A stretch of 64,000 nucleotides of DNA from Bog-473 sp963719485 (GTDB lineage Bacteria > Actinomycetota > Acidimicrobiia > Acidimicrobiales > RAAP-2): the NCBI GenBank assembly GCA_963719485.1, contig OY970387.1, positions 1,612,001 to 1,676,000 of the forward strand. The letters run 5' to 3'. Position numbers and translations under genes: made by a program. The notes under the pieces were generated by a model. The model was not told where the DNA came from. It ran no database searches and saw only the letters and a list, made by a program, of their open reading frames with translations. Each line of letters begins with the position of its first letter. Within the stretch, counting starts at the first letter, position 1. Below are positions 1 through 9,370 of this stretch, in pieces.

Positions 1-1236
1 TTCCGGACGCGGTTCGTGGTGCGACGGCCTGTTGATCCGGACGCGTTCAGCGGCACCGTCGTGGTGGAGTGGCACAACGTCTCGGCGGGCATCGACGCCG
101 CGCCGGACTGGGGGTTCTTCCACCGCCACCTGACCGCACAGGGCCATGCCTGGGTCGGCGTCTCGGCCCAGAAGGTGGGAATCGATGGCGGCGGCTTCGT
201 CGAGAGCATCCACCTGAAGCTCCTGGCGCCCGAGAGGTACGCCGAACTCGAGCACCCCGGGGACGCGTGGTCCTTCGACATGTTCTCGCAGGTCGGCGCG
301 TTGCTGCGCGGGTCTGTCGACGAGAATCCGCTGGGTGGCCTGGTGGCTGAGCAGGTGCTCGCCGCGGGCGAGTCGCAGTCGGCGGCCTGCCTCGTCACCT
401 ACATCAACGCCATCGATCCCCACGCGCAGGTGTTCGACGGGTTCTTCGTGCACGGCCGCCCCGGAGCCGGCGTCGCGATCGACGGCGTGTTCATCCCCAC
501 CGCGCGGGGCGAGACGATGGAATCGACCCGTCGCGCCATCTCGTCGAAGGGCGAGCGGATCCGCGAGGACACCCGGGTGCCCGTGCTCGTTCTGCAGAGC
601 GAGACCGACGTCATCCTGCTCGGGGGCGGCCTGGCCGAGCAGCCCGACTCCGAGCGGATCCGGGTCTGGGAGATGGCGGGCGCGGCGCACGCCGACACCT
701 ACACGGTCAGCGCGGGTCGTCACGACGACGGCACCTTGAGCGCGGAGCGGATGGCCGAGCTCCTGCGCCCGACCAGGAACCTCATGATCGGTCAGACGGA
801 CACGCCGATCAACGCCGGCCCGCAGCAGCACTACGTCGCCCAGGCCGCCCTGGCCCACCTGGTTCGCTGGGCCGCCGGAGGCGCGTCGCCCCCGCCGGCG
901 CCCCGGCTCGAGGTCGACGACGAGGGGACCGGCTACCACCTCGACGATCTCGGCCTGGCCCGCGGTGGGATCCGCACCCCGTGGGTCGAGGTACCGACCG
1001 CGGTCCTGGCGGGCCTGGGGAACAGCGGCGAGTCCTTCGCCATGCTCTTCGGCCGCACCGAGCCCTACGACGACGCCACCTTGTCGGCGCTCTACCCCGG
1101 GGGCCCGAGCGAGTACCTGGAGCGCTTCGAGCTTTCCCTCGATGCCACCGTTGCCGCCGGGTTCCTCTTGGCGGAGGACCGGGAGGAGATCCTCGGTCTG
1201 GCGGCAGCGTCGTACCCGCTCGTCGTGGCGGATTGA
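1..1236 (+). CDS. alpha/beta hydrolase domain-containing protein, 5' end outside the window
   Basis: The reading frame is open from base 1, so the N-terminus lies upstream; the first internal GTG at 16 is not the likely start because the residues before it (FRTRF) continue the same fold. The protein has the VVVEWHNVSAG segment and a GESQSA nucleophile elbow (about residue 118 from the GTG), both typical of the large secreted or cytosolic 'alpha/beta hydrolase domain' family (about 450-600 aa) found in Actinobacteria. An HAD element near residue 230 (AAHADTYT) is a plausible catalytic His region. The substrate is unknown; members are annotated only as esterase-like. It ends 154 bases before the ABC operon and is probably a separate unit. 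The family call is firm; the reaction is not. Confidence 0.75.
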   Translation, partial: FRTRFVVRRPVDPDAFSGTVVVEWHNVSAGIDAAPDWGFFHRHLTAQGHAWVGVSAQKVGIDGGGFVESIHLKLLAPERYAELEHPGDAWSFDMFSQVGALLRGSVDENPLGGLVAEQVLAAGESQSAACLVTYINAIDPHAQVFDGFFVHGRPGAGVAIDGVFIPTARGETMESTRRAISSKGERIREDTRVPVLVLQSETDVILLGGGLAEQPDSERIRVWEMAGAAHADTYTVSAGRHDDGTLSAERMAELLRPTRNLMIGQTDTPINAGPQQHYVAQAALAHLVRWAAGGASPPPAPRLEVDDEGTGYHLDDLGLARGGIRTPWVEVPTAVLAGLGNSGESFAMLFGRTEPYDDATLSALYPGGPSEYLERFELSLDATVAAGFLLAEDREEILGLAAASYPLVVAD

Positions 1237-1357
1237 TCGACGGGCGGTACGCCGCGTCGTGCGTTGTTGAATGACGAGCTTCTGACGGCCCCTCGTTCGA
1301 TCTCGGGACTCTGAAGGCGCGCACGGTACCTGCTCTTCTTGCTCTGATAGGGTGCTC

Positions 1358-1375
1358 AAAAGAGGGTCCTCTTTT
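1358..1375. promoter_or_regulatory. perfect palindrome upstream of ABC/P450 operon
   Basis: AAAAGAGGGTCCTCTTTT has 8-base arms that are perfect inverted complements around GT. It lies 15 bases before the ATG at 1391, overlapping the place where a promoter or leader would sit, so it fits a repressor operator for the ABC-P450 operon. No regulator gene is adjacent. The half TCCTCTTTTC recurs at 22006-22015 upstream of the substrate-binding protein. Confidence 0.5.
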
Positions 1376-1390
1376 CCCTCGGGAGGGTGT

Positions 1391-2365
1391 ATGGAACAGG
1401 CGGTCGGAAGCAGCGCGGCGGCCGCGACGGAGCTGGTCCCGACCCCGATGCTGCGCTGCGAAGGCCTGCGGAAGAAGTACGGCGACCGTCAGGCCGTCGA
1501 CGGCGTGTCCTTCTTCATCGGGGAGCGGGAGTGCTACGGCCTGCTCGGACCGAACGGAGCGGGCAAGACCACGACCATCTCCATGCTGTGCGGCCTGACC
1601 GTCGCCGACGAGGGAGAGGTCTCCGTTGCGGGCTTCGCAGGCGGCACGCTCGAGGCGAAGGCGGCCATCGGCTTCGTCCCCCAGGATCTCGCCCTCTACC
1701 CCGACCTCTCCGCCGTGGAGAACCTCACTTTTTTCGGCCAGCTTTACGGGCTCGCCGGCAAGCAGCTCCAGACGCGTATCGGGGAGACGCTCGAGCTCGT
1801 GGGGCTGGCTGATCGCGGGAAGGACCGCATCGGTACGTACTCGGGCGGCATGAAGCGGCGCGCCAACATGGCGGCGGGCCTGCTGCACCGTCCCAAGTTG
1901 CTCGTCCTGGACGAGCCCACCGTCGGTGTCGATCCCCAGAGCCGCAACGCCATCCTTGAGACCGTCGGGCGACTCGGCATCGCGGTGCTCTACACGACGC
2001 ACTACATGGAGGAAGCCTCCAAGCTGTGCGACCGGATCGGCATCATCGACGACGGTCGCCTCATCGCTGAGGGCACAGCCGATGCGCTCATCGGAGAGCA
2101 CGGGGGCCGGGACAAAGTGCATCTGACCTGCGACGCCGCCGCCCTCGACGAGCTGGCCGCCGCCTGTCGTGAGCTCGACAGCATCCATGATGTGCACGAG
2201 GTCGATGGCCACCTCGAGCTCACCACGGACCACGGCCCCGCCATTCTCTCAGCGGTGGTCGCCGCGGCGTCGCGCCACGGCATCGATCTCACCGGTGTGG
2301 AGGTGCGTTCCCCCAACCTCGAAGACGTCTTCTTGAGGCTCACGGGGAAAGAGCTACGCGATTGA
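1391..2365 (+). CDS. ABC-2 exporter ATP-binding protein (DrrA-like)
   Basis: Cytoplasmic ATPase subunit of an ABC-2 exporter. Walker A GPNGAGKT is at residues 53-60, the signature SGGMKRR at 151-157 and Walker B LVLDEP at 171-176, followed by a switch-region TTHYMEEA. The C-terminal about 90 residues form the extra domain usual in drug and lipid exporter ATPases of the DrrA/NodI type. I chose ATG 1391 because GGGAGG lies just before it; an upstream in-frame GTG at 1352 has no ribosome-binding site and would overlap the palindrome at 1358-1375. Its stop overlaps the TTG start of the next gene (TTGA), so the operon continues with two permeases and a P450. The exported compound cannot be read from sequence. 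Confidence 0.9.
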   Translation: MEQAVGSSAAAATELVPTPMLRCEGLRKKYGDRQAVDGVSFFIGERECYGLLGPNGAGKTTTISMLCGLTVADEGEVSVAGFAGGTLEAKAAIGFVPQDLALYPDLSAVENLTFFGQLYGLAGKQLQTRIGETLELVGLADRGKDRIGTYSGGMKRRANMAAGLLHRPKLLVLDEPTVGVDPQSRNAILETVGRLGIAVLYTTHYMEEASKLCDRIGIIDDGRLIAEGTADALIGEHGGRDKVHLTCDAAALDELAAACRELDSIHDVHEVDGHLELTTDHGPAILSAVVAAASRHGIDLTGVEVRSPNLEDVFLRLTGKELRD

Positions 2366-3495
2366 TCCGCGTCATTGCGCTGAACGAGCTCCGGCGTCGG
2401 CTACGCGATCGTTCCGTCCTCATCGGCTGTCTCGCCGCCCCGCTCCTGATGTCGGCCGTCCTGGGGCTCTCCTTCGCGGGGAGCGCGTCTTCGCAGGCCG
2501 TACGGATTGGCGTCTCGGGTGCGTCGCCGCAGCTCACGGCCGCCGGCGTCCGCGCCGGTCAGTTGCCTCCCGGTGTCACGGTCGTCCCCATGCCGAACGA
2601 ACAGGCGGTCAAGACCGCGGTGGCCGACGGACGCCTCGACAGCGGGGTTGCTGTGCTGTCGGGGCAGATGCATTTGAGCAGCCTGCTCGTCCCGGTCGTC
2701 GATCCGGGAGCAACCCACACACCGGGATTCAACGTGGTGACCAGGGGGACGTCCCAGCTGGGTCAGGAGTACGCCGAGTCCGTCGCGGCCGGGATCTCGA
2801 GCGTGCTCTACGCGGGGCGCGTGCCCGAGGCCGCCTCCACGAGGGCCGACCCGGCCACTGTCGCCATCACGACCCAGAGCGTCGGCCACGGGGGCAAGGT
2901 CAACCTCAACTTCTTCGCGCCCAACATCGCCGTGGTCTTCCTCTTCATCGGCAGCGGTCTCGGCATGCGCTCCCTCCTCATGGAGCGCGCCGCCGGCACG
3001 CTCTCGCGGCTCACTGCGGCCCCGCTGCGGCCGACCCAGATCGTCCTCGGGAAGTTGTTGGCGATCTTCGTGACGGGCCTGGCCACGATCTTCGTGATCT
3101 GGGCCGTCACGACATTCGCCTTCGGGGCCGATTGGGGCGATCCCCTCGGCGTCCTGCTCATGTGCGTGGGGGCCACCGTCGCGATGTGCGGCATCGGCGT
3201 GTTCCTCACCTCCCTGGCCAAGACCGAGCAGCAGGCGTTCGGCATCACGTTGCTCGTCGGCCTGGGCCTGGCGCTGCTCGGCGGCAATCTCCTCCCGTCC
3301 GGATCGCTCCCCGATGTGTTCCAGGTGCTGGCACTGGGGACGCCGAACGGGTGGGCCCTGGTCGGCTTCGGCCGCCTCGACCAGCTCGGCGAGCCCGCCA
3401 GCAGCGTCATCGGTCCCTTCTTTGTGCTGCTCGCCATCGCGGCCGTAGCCGGCGGCCTCGCCCTGACCCGGGTGAAGAAGATGGTGGAGCCGTGA
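2362..3495 (+). CDS. ABC-2 type permease
   Basis: Membrane subunit of the exporter, 377 aa. One N-terminal membrane helix (about residues 19-40) is followed by an extracytoplasmic region of about 150 residues and then five further hydrophobic segments (about 190-210, 230-255, 265-290, 292-312, 350-370), the ABC2_membrane_3 (YhfE/DrrB-like) layout with a large periplasm-facing loop. The TTG start at 2362 overlaps the ATPase stop, which implies translational coupling. Its stop overlaps the GTG of a second, homologous permease, so the transporter is probably a heterodimer of two different permeases with a shared ATPase. Confidence 0.85.
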   Translation: MIRVIALNELRRRLRDRSVLIGCLAAPLLMSAVLGLSFAGSASSQAVRIGVSGASPQLTAAGVRAGQLPPGVTVVPMPNEQAVKTAVADGRLDSGVAVLSGQMHLSSLLVPVVDPGATHTPGFNVVTRGTSQLGQEYAESVAAGISSVLYAGRVPEAASTRADPATVAITTQSVGHGGKVNLNFFAPNIAVVFLFIGSGLGMRSLLMERAAGTLSRLTAAPLRPTQIVLGKLLAIFVTGLATIFVIWAVTTFAFGADWGDPLGVLLMCVGATVAMCGIGVFLTSLAKTEQQAFGITLLVGLGLALLGGNLLPSGSLPDVFQVLALGTPNGWALVGFGRLDQLGEPASSVIGPFFVLLAIAAVAGGLALTRVKKMVEP

Positions 3496-4535
3496 TCGCC
3501 GTCATCTGGGTGAACCTCCGTCGGGCGATGGGGGATCGGCGGCTCCTGATCATCGGCACGTTGGTGCCCGTCGTCATCATCCTGATCACCGGCCTCCTGG
3601 AAGGAAGCCCGAAGGAGCCCATCGGCCTGCTCCATCCGTCACCCCGATTGCTGCACCTGGCGCAGACGACCGACGGGATAAAGGTCCGGGTCGAGACCAA
3701 CCGGACAGACCTCACCGACGACATCCTCCGCGGCCGTGTGGTCGCCGGGATCGTCCAACTCCCGTCACAGACCGACTCCGTACGGGCAGACTTCCTCGTC
3801 GAATCGGCCACGACCGACGCGGTCCAGGCACACACCGACGTCGTCGCACTGATGGACCTGATGGCGGCGGAAGGGTCCAATACCAAGTTCACCGACGACA
3901 CCCTCAGGGGGACCCAGACCCAGGCCCCGCTGAGCCCCTTCGCCTACGTCGCGCCGGCCAACCTGGTCCTCTTCATGGGGATCGCTGTGCTGGTCCTCGC
4001 TGCCGGCATGGTCGAAACCCGCCGCCTCGGTGTCCTGCAGCGGCTGTCGGCGGCACCGGTCCGTAAACGCGCCATCGTCTTCGGTCAGATGGCATCCATG
4101 ATGGTCACCGCGCTGGCCATGGCGATCGGCCTGATCTTCGTCGGCATCGTGCTCTTCAACGTGCACTGGGGGAATCCGTTCAGCGTGTTCCTCGTCGTCG
4201 CGTTCCTCAGCATCAGCGTCGCTGCGCTGGCGGTGATCATCGGAACCTGGGCCCGCTCGCAGGAACAGGCCATCGCCACCGCCGTCATCGTCGCCATCAT
4301 CGCCGGGATGCTGGGCGGGTGCGTCTACCAGCTCGATACGGTCAGCACGACCGTCAACCACGTCGGGCACATCGTGCCCCAAGCCTGGGCCATGGATGCG
4401 TTCGTCAAGCTCAGCTACGACCACGCCACCTTCACCGACACGTTGCCGCAGATCGGCGCGCTTGCCGTCTTTGCCGTGGTCCTGAGCGCGCTGGCAGTCT
4501 GGTACTACTCACGAAAGGTCTTCTCGACCACATGA
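3492..4535 (+). CDS. ABC-2 type permease, second subunit
   Basis: 347-aa permease with the same layout as the preceding one: N-terminal helix (about residues 17-37), a soluble loop of about 120 residues, then five or six hydrophobic helices ending near the C-terminus. I place the start at GTG 3492, which overlaps the preceding stop (GTGA); an open frame continues further upstream only as an overlap with gene 2362-3495. The stop overlaps ATG 4532 of the P450. It probably pairs with the upstream permease. The family is clear; the substrate is unknown. Confidence 0.85.
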   Translation: MIAVIWVNLRRAMGDRRLLIIGTLVPVVIILITGLLEGSPKEPIGLLHPSPRLLHLAQTTDGIKVRVETNRTDLTDDILRGRVVAGIVQLPSQTDSVRADFLVESATTDAVQAHTDVVALMDLMAAEGSNTKFTDDTLRGTQTQAPLSPFAYVAPANLVLFMGIAVLVLAAGMVETRRLGVLQRLSAAPVRKRAIVFGQMASMMVTALAMAIGLIFVGIVLFNVHWGNPFSVFLVVAFLSISVAALAVIIGTWARSQEQAIATAVIVAIIAGMLGGCVYQLDTVSTTVNHVGHIVPQAWAMDAFVKLSYDHATFTDTLPQIGALAVFAVVLSALAVWYYSRKVFSTT

Positions 4536-5752
4536 ACGATGTCACCGACCTGGCCGACCCGGTCATGTTCTACGACCCCTACCCTCGCTACGCCGAGCTC
4601 CGACGCCTCGCTCCAGTCGCCTCGGGGTACTCAAAACAGATGCTGGGCGGCGCCGGCTACCTGCTGACCCGCCACGAGGACGTCCTGCTCCTGCACAACG
4701 ACGTGCGCTTCTCGAGCGATCCCACGAGCCAGGGCTCCAGCTTCCTCATGCGGCACCTTCCCAACATGTTCCGGCTGCTCACCAGCTCGATGGTCTACAA
4801 GGACGACCCCGACCACGCCCGCTTGCGCCGCCTCGTCAACAAGGCCTTCACGCCGCGGATGGTCCAGCAGCTCGCTGGCGAGATCGAGCGCATCGTGACC
4901 GACCTCGTCGACAAGGTGGCGAAGAAGGGCAGCGAGGCGGTCGATCTCGTCGAAGAGGTCGCCGTCCCACTGCCTCTGTCCGTCATCTCGACCATGTTGG
5001 GTGTCGGCGACGCCGAGCGGGACGAGTTCCACGTCCTGATGGAACGGTTCGTCGTCCGCCTCGGCAGCGGCTCATCCGCCGACGCCGTTCGTGCCATCCC
5101 GACGGCGCGCAAGCTGTACGCCGTGCTGGAGCGCCTGGCCGCCCAGCGTCGTGCGGTACCCGACGACGGCCTGATCTCGGCCCTGCTGCAAGCGAGCGAG
5201 GACGGGGACTCGCTCAGCGACGACGAGGTCATGGCGATGATCTTCCTCCTCATGCTGGCGGGCCACGACACCACGGCGAATCTGATCGGGAGCTCGGTGG
5301 TCGCGCTCATCGAGCATCCAGACCAGGCCGAGCGAGTGCGGGCGGAGCCCGACCTGATGCCCTCGGCGGTCGAAGAACTGCTGCGCTTCACGACGCCGGT
5401 CCCGTGTGGCGCCGCCCGAACCCTCCTCCAAGACGTCGAGCTCGACGGAACCACTATGCCGAAGGGGAGCAAGGTCCTGGGCATGATCATCTCGGCCAAC
5501 CGCGACGAGGCCGTATTCGAGCAGCCCGACACGCTCGACCTCGGTCGAGAGCCGAACCGCCACCTGACGTTCGCCTTCGGGAAGCACTTCTGCCTCGGCA
5601 ACCAGCTGGCCCGCCTGGAAGGCCAGCTCGCCATTGGCGAGCTCGTACGACGCTTTCCGCACATGCGCCTGGCCGTCTCCCGGGACAGCCTGAAGTACAA
5701 ACCGGTCCAGGCGCTCCGCGGCTTCCACAACCTTCCCGTCACTCTGCAATAG
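4532..5752 (+). CDS. cytochrome P450
   Basis: Soluble bacterial P450 monooxygenase, 406 aa. The I-helix oxygen-binding motif AGHDTT is at 243-248, the ExxR pair at E282/R285 and the heme-thiolate motif FAFGKHFCLG at 347-356 with Cys354 as heme ligand. It would need a separate ferredoxin and reductase, and none is nearby. ATG 4532 overlaps the stop of the permease gene (ATGA), so it is co-translated with an ABC exporter. This arrangement suggests that the P450 makes or modifies the exported compound, but that is inference. The length is normal for the family, and no key residue is missing. Confidence 0.92.
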   Translation: MNDVTDLADPVMFYDPYPRYAELRRLAPVASGYSKQMLGGAGYLLTRHEDVLLLHNDVRFSSDPTSQGSSFLMRHLPNMFRLLTSSMVYKDDPDHARLRRLVNKAFTPRMVQQLAGEIERIVTDLVDKVAKKGSEAVDLVEEVAVPLPLSVISTMLGVGDAERDEFHVLMERFVVRLGSGSSADAVRAIPTARKLYAVLERLAAQRRAVPDDGLISALLQASEDGDSLSDDEVMAMIFLLMLAGHDTTANLIGSSVVALIEHPDQAERVRAEPDLMPSAVEELLRFTTPVPCGAARTLLQDVELDGTTMPKGSKVLGMIISANRDEAVFEQPDTLDLGREPNRHLTFAFGKHFCLGNQLARLEGQLAIGELVRRFPHMRLAVSRDSLKYKPVQALRGFHNLPVTLQ

Positions 5753-5772
5753 CCCGCGACAACGTCGCCGGG
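5753..5772. terminator. hairpin after the P450 gene
   Basis: Immediately after the TAG stop, CCCGCGAC pairs with GTCGCCGGG around an AAC loop, giving an 8-pair stem with one bulged G. There is no T tract, which is common for high-GC terminators, so termination is plausible but not proven. It separates the ABC/P450 operon from the DUF222 gene. Confidence 0.4.
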
Positions 5773-5791
5773 CGGGGACCGTTCCCCTCCG

Positions 5792-6925
5792 ATGGCAGGT
5801 CCCGACACCAACGTCGCCAAGATGTCCACCGAAGACATCATGGAGGAGGCCGCCGAGACCTCCCGCCTCCTGGCCTCCAAGGCGGGCCGCATGGTGCAGC
5901 TGACCGGAGAGCTGGACCGGCGCCAGGGCTGGCGGGCCGCAGGAGCCACCTCACTGGAAGCGTGGATGGCGGAACGCTGCGGGGTCTCCCTCCACACCGC
6001 GCGGGCATGGGCACACGTTGCCGAGCGTCTCTTCGATCTGCCCCACCTCGCGGCCGGACTCTCCGAGGGTGAGCTCAGCTTCGACAAGGTGCGCGCCGTG
6101 GTCGATACGGCCACCCCCGAGACGGATCGCGAGCTGCGCGAAAAAGCGAGGCAGTGCTCGGTCCACCAGCTCGCGCAGCTCAGCCGCTCCTTGACCGGGG
6201 CCTCGAGCGCCTCGGCCAAGGCGGATTACGAGATGCGTTCGGTCCGCTTCAACGACACCTTCCGCACGGTGACGGCTCAGCTCCCGCCCGAGTCGTACGC
6301 CGAAGTTCGCTCGAGCCTCGAGACCCGGGCCAAGCAGATGCCTTCAGACGGCGAGACCAGGTGGGACCAGCGCGTCTGCGACGCCTTCTTGGAGACCGTC
6401 CGTTCGTCGGGTCATGGTCGGGGCGTGAGTTCGCACGTTGTCGTTGTCCACACTCCGCTGAAGGCCTTCACTGACGAGACGTCAGAGGTGGCCGGCGAGC
6501 TCGAACGGGGCGGGTTGATCAGCGGGGAGACCGTCCGCCGGATCGCCTGCGACGCGACCATCGTGGTGGCCCTCGACGATGACGTCGGTCACACGATGTA
6601 CGAGGGCCGGTCCCGACGTTTCCCGACGGATGCCCAACGCCGCGAGATCATGCGACGCGACAGGGAGTGCCGGTTCCCCGGGTGCACGAACGTCACCTTC
6701 ACCAACGTGCACCACATCAAACCGTGGAAACCCGGGGGACGAACGGATCTCGACAATTTGGGCTTGCTCTGCGAGCACCATCATCGCCTGGTCCATTCTC
6801 GAAGTTGGACCATGTCGGGAAACGCAAATGAAGAGCTGACGTTCGTGGGCCCGACCGGTCGCGTCATGACGTCGCGCCCGTCGCCCCTGTGGACTTTGGC
6901 CACCGCTCCCTCGGGTGCGGACTGA
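5792..6925 (+). CDS. DUF222 and HNH endonuclease domain protein
   Basis: 377-aa protein with an N-terminal helical DUF222 region (about residues 15-240) and a C-terminal HNH nuclease domain (about 285-345). The HNH part shows CRFPGC, then HHIKPW, then the CEHHHRLVH segment, giving the Cys pair and His residues expected for a beta-beta-alpha metal nuclease. This fusion is abundant and multicopy in actinobacterial genomes, often linked to mobile or repeat elements; its cellular role is not established. ATG 5792 is the first good start; an alternative ATG at 5822 is possible. It is not coupled to neighbours. Confidence 0.85.
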   Translation: MAGPDTNVAKMSTEDIMEEAAETSRLLASKAGRMVQLTGELDRRQGWRAAGATSLEAWMAERCGVSLHTARAWAHVAERLFDLPHLAAGLSEGELSFDKVRAVVDTATPETDRELREKARQCSVHQLAQLSRSLTGASSASAKADYEMRSVRFNDTFRTVTAQLPPESYAEVRSSLETRAKQMPSDGETRWDQRVCDAFLETVRSSGHGRGVSSHVVVVHTPLKAFTDETSEVAGELERGGLISGETVRRIACDATIVVALDDDVGHTMYEGRSRRFPTDAQRREIMRRDRECRFPGCTNVTFTNVHHIKPWKPGGRTDLDNLGLLCEHHHRLVHSRSWTMSGNANEELTFVGPTGRVMTSRPSPLWTLATAPSGAD

Positions 6926-6938
6926 GTCCTGGAGTCAG

Positions 6939-7985
6939 TCAGCCCACCGAGGACCGCAGGCGGTTGGCTTCCCACTGCGTCCGGCTGAAGTAACTCTGGT
7001 CCTCGCCGAATCCCTCGACCCCGTCGTTCCAGCGCCAGTGGACCAGGGAGTCGCCACCGTGGCCGCGCCAATGCCGGCTCACCACTTCACCGCGCCCGGT
7101 CAGCCGGCGATCGAACTCGTCCACCGCCTCGATTTCCAGCGTGAGAGGCCATCCCGTGTCCCCGTCGAACGTCACGCGGCGCTCCCCGGCCAGGATGTGC
7201 CCGTAGACGTCGCCGCGGAGGAGGAATCCGCACATGACCGGCTCGACTTCGGGACCGGGGACCGCGTAGGTCAGCCAGGCCTCGCCCGGGCCGGCGGCAC
7301 AGAAGGAGTAGCCGACTCCGCCGAAGTTCCCTGCTTGTGACGGGCCTCCCGCGCCACCCTGTCCCAACGTCTCGCGACGCCGGGGGCGCCCCTGAGGCCG
7401 CGGGCCCCAAGAGCGATCACGCACCGAATAGCAGTCGATCGGGATGCGCTCACGGTGCAGGAGCATCGTCCCCGTGACGTGGCCGGCCTGGTCGAAGTGC
7501 ATCCCCCTGAGGAAGGGGACGACGCCCGTCGGATGAGGGTTGGGCTCCATCATCGCCTCGAACTCGATCGACAGTTCGAGATCCCCGCCCGGATCTGTGT
7601 ACGTCACGGCGTAGCGCCGTAGCGGTTCGAGCACCCGGACGTGGACGCCATTGGGCCACTCGTAGTTGCGCATGTCGCGTTCAGCCCGCGGTGGCAGTTG
7701 CAGGCCTGAGTACTCCGCCCGGTACGCTAGCTCCCACGGGTAGGCCGCGCTGTCGTCCCACACCCAGGCGCCGCCGTTGCACAGACCGGCATTCGGGCGG
7801 GCCTGGCAGTACGTCCACCCTCCGAGGTTCCGCTCGGGGACATTCCAGGAGAACCAGTTGGTCTCGGTCTCCCACCACCGATCGGTCATCTCCTCGTCGT
7901 GGAAGTCGTCGTCCTCGGGCCCGAAGGTCCGGTAAGTGCGCTCCGCGCGCCGGCGATCGAGGTCGACCCCGAACATCTCGCTCAT
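6939..7985 (-). CDS. DUF7064/DUF7065-like protein
   Basis: 348-aa soluble protein with no signal peptide or membrane segment. It has an N-terminal part with the ETNWFSWNVPERN stretch and a C-terminal part with a DRSWGPR motif (about residue 190) preceded by beta-rich sequence. The protein at 19374-20351 has the equivalent GWRDHSWGVR motif. I recognise this as the family now called DUF7064/7065, which I believe is related to the lipocalin-like AttH/CrtC hydratase fold; that relation is from memory and not shown by a residue here. Its ATG overlaps the stop of the upstream APH-fold kinase gene (ATGA). It is the last gene of the minus-strand chain that begins with the TetR gene at 17317. No reaction is known. 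Confidence 0.7.
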   Translation of the reverse strand: MSEMFGVDLDRRRAERTYRTFGPEDDDFHDEEMTDRWWETETNWFSWNVPERNLGGWTYCQARPNAGLCNGGAWVWDDSAAYPWELAYRAEYSGLQLPPRAERDMRNYEWPNGVHVRVLEPLRRYAVTYTDPGGDLELSIEFEAMMEPNPHPTGVVPFLRGMHFDQAGHVTGTMLLHRERIPIDCYSVRDRSWGPRPQGRPRRRETLGQGGAGGPSQAGNFGGVGYSFCAAGPGEAWLTYAVPGPEVEPVMCGFLLRGDVYGHILAGERRVTFDGDTGWPLTLEIEAVDEFDRRLTGRGEVVSRHWRGHGGDSLVHWRWNDGVEGFGEDQSYFSRTQWEANRLRSSVG

Positions 7986-9370
7986 GAAGTCAGATCGGGC
8001 CAGTGGCGGTCGGCCAGCACTCCCATCGAGGTCCGGGCCAGCTCCGTCTCGCGGGCAACCCGGCGCGACAACGTTCGCAGGTAGTCCTCCTCGCTCACCG
8101 TGCCCGCCGTCACGCCGTCAGCCACGGCGGCGCGTCCGCTCATGACCGACGACGGCCGAGCACCCAGCAGGGCCTCATCGTCGTCGAGCTCGTTGACCTC
8201 GTACGAGCCCCCATACCGGTCGACCTCGCCCAGATATTTGATGAGGCGCGCGACCCCCTTGCTCCGTGCCGCCGCCAGCGGGTCCGAAACACGGGGCACG
8301 ATCACCTCGCGCAGCTGCGCAAGGACAGCGTCGTACATCCAATCGTGGTCACGCGGTTCGCGGGCCTCCGGTGGTTCGACCGGTGTGAGCTCCAATCCGG
8401 TCGCCGAGGCCAGTGCCTCGAGCCAGAGACGTCGGTGCAGCATCTGGTAGATGAAGCCGTTGCCGACGTCACCACCAGCGCCACCAGGGGCGTCATCGTC
8501 GGTCGAGGCCGGCCGGTGGCCCATCACCTGAAGCTTGGTCTCGGCCATCACCTGGTAGTAGTGCACCCGGGACTCGTCGATGCGATTTCCGGAAAGCGCC
8601 GCGTACTCACGCAGCCGCGTCGGGAAGTCGGTGAAGGGCTCCTGCGTCGCCCGCAACGAGAGCCACGCGATGTCGTCCATCGGATCCCCCAGGTGCGCCA
8701 GCTCCCAGTCGACGACGGCGACGACCCGCCCGCCGAGATACATGAAATTCCCCGGCCCGGTGTCGCCCTGCACCAGGACCAGAGGGCCGTCGTAGTCGGG
8801 GATGTTCCGTCGCAGCCAGTGCAGAGAAAACGTGAGGGCAGGGTCGGGCTGGCCGCCGCGTTCGGCCAGCACCCGCTCCCACTCGTCGAGCTCGGCGCCG
8901 ACCGCGTCGGGGATCGATTTCACCGACGGGAACGCCGGAAGGTCGAGTGCCGTCGCATCGAGGGCATGCAGAGCGGCCAACTTGGTCATGAAGTCCCGGG
9001 CCGTCGACTCCCGCTCGGACTCGCTCTCAATCCGGGAGAACCAGTTCTCCCCGACGACCCGCTCCGAGAGCATGGCCTGGTGCACCGGATGCACGCCGAG
9101 GACGCGGGGCACCGGAACCGAACTGTCCTGTAGGGCGAGATACACCGTCGCCTCGCGGTGCAGCGTCCAGGGGTCCTTGGTACGCGCCGGATCGGAGCGG
9201 TCGTAGCGCAGAAAACACGCAGCGACGGACCCATCCGACCGTTCGAGGTCGACGAACCAGGCCTCCTTGCGGGCGCCGCCAGGTTTGCGGTCGGCCAGCG
9301 TCAGGCGGCCGCCACCGACTTCCTCGACCCAGGACACCAGGTCGTCCGGGAGGGCGATCGCCCCGCTCAC
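7982..9370 (-). CDS. APH-fold phosphotransferase family protein (ACAD10-like)
   Basis: 462-aa protein with the kinase-like fold of the aminoglycoside phosphotransferase family. It shows a Brenner-type loop QGDTGPGNFM, where the usual His of HGD is Gln, and VVDWELAHLGDP, the DxD-type metal site. Proteins of this kind next to acyl-CoA dehydrogenases are compared with the kinase part of ACAD10/11, which acts on hydroxyacyl substrates; whether this one does is inference. I start it at GTG 9370 because that codon overlaps the ligase stop (GTGA); the frame is open 37 codons further upstream, but that stretch reads as the ligase 3' end. It is followed by the DUF7064-like gene with a four-base overlap, and the same pair recurs at 19374-21805. 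Confidence 0.8.
   Translation of the reverse strand: MSGAIALPDDLVSWVEEVGGGRLTLADRKPGGARKEAWFVDLERSDGSVAACFLRYDRSDPARTKDPWTLHREATVYLALQDSSVPVPRVLGVHPVHQAMLSERVVGENWFSRIESESERESTARDFMTKLAALHALDATALDLPAFPSVKSIPDAVGAELDEWERVLAERGGQPDPALTFSLHWLRRNIPDYDGPLVLVQGDTGPGNFMYLGGRVVAVVDWELAHLGDPMDDIAWLSLRATQEPFTDFPTRLREYAALSGNRIDESRVHYYQVMAETKLQVMGHRPASTDDDAPGGAGGDVGNGFIYQMLHRRLWLEALASATGLELTPVEPPEAREPRDHDWMYDAVLAQLREVIVPRVSDPLAAARSKGVARLIKYLGEVDRYGGSYEVNELDDDEALLGARPSSVMSGRAAVADGVTAGTVSEEDYLRTLSRRVARETELARTSMGVLADRHWPDLTS

Noticed and set aside
809..2233. Long minus-strand open frame across the hydrolase and ABC ATPase genes
   Set aside because: It is an antisense frame of two well-supported genes, with no domain and a Pro/Arg-rich end.
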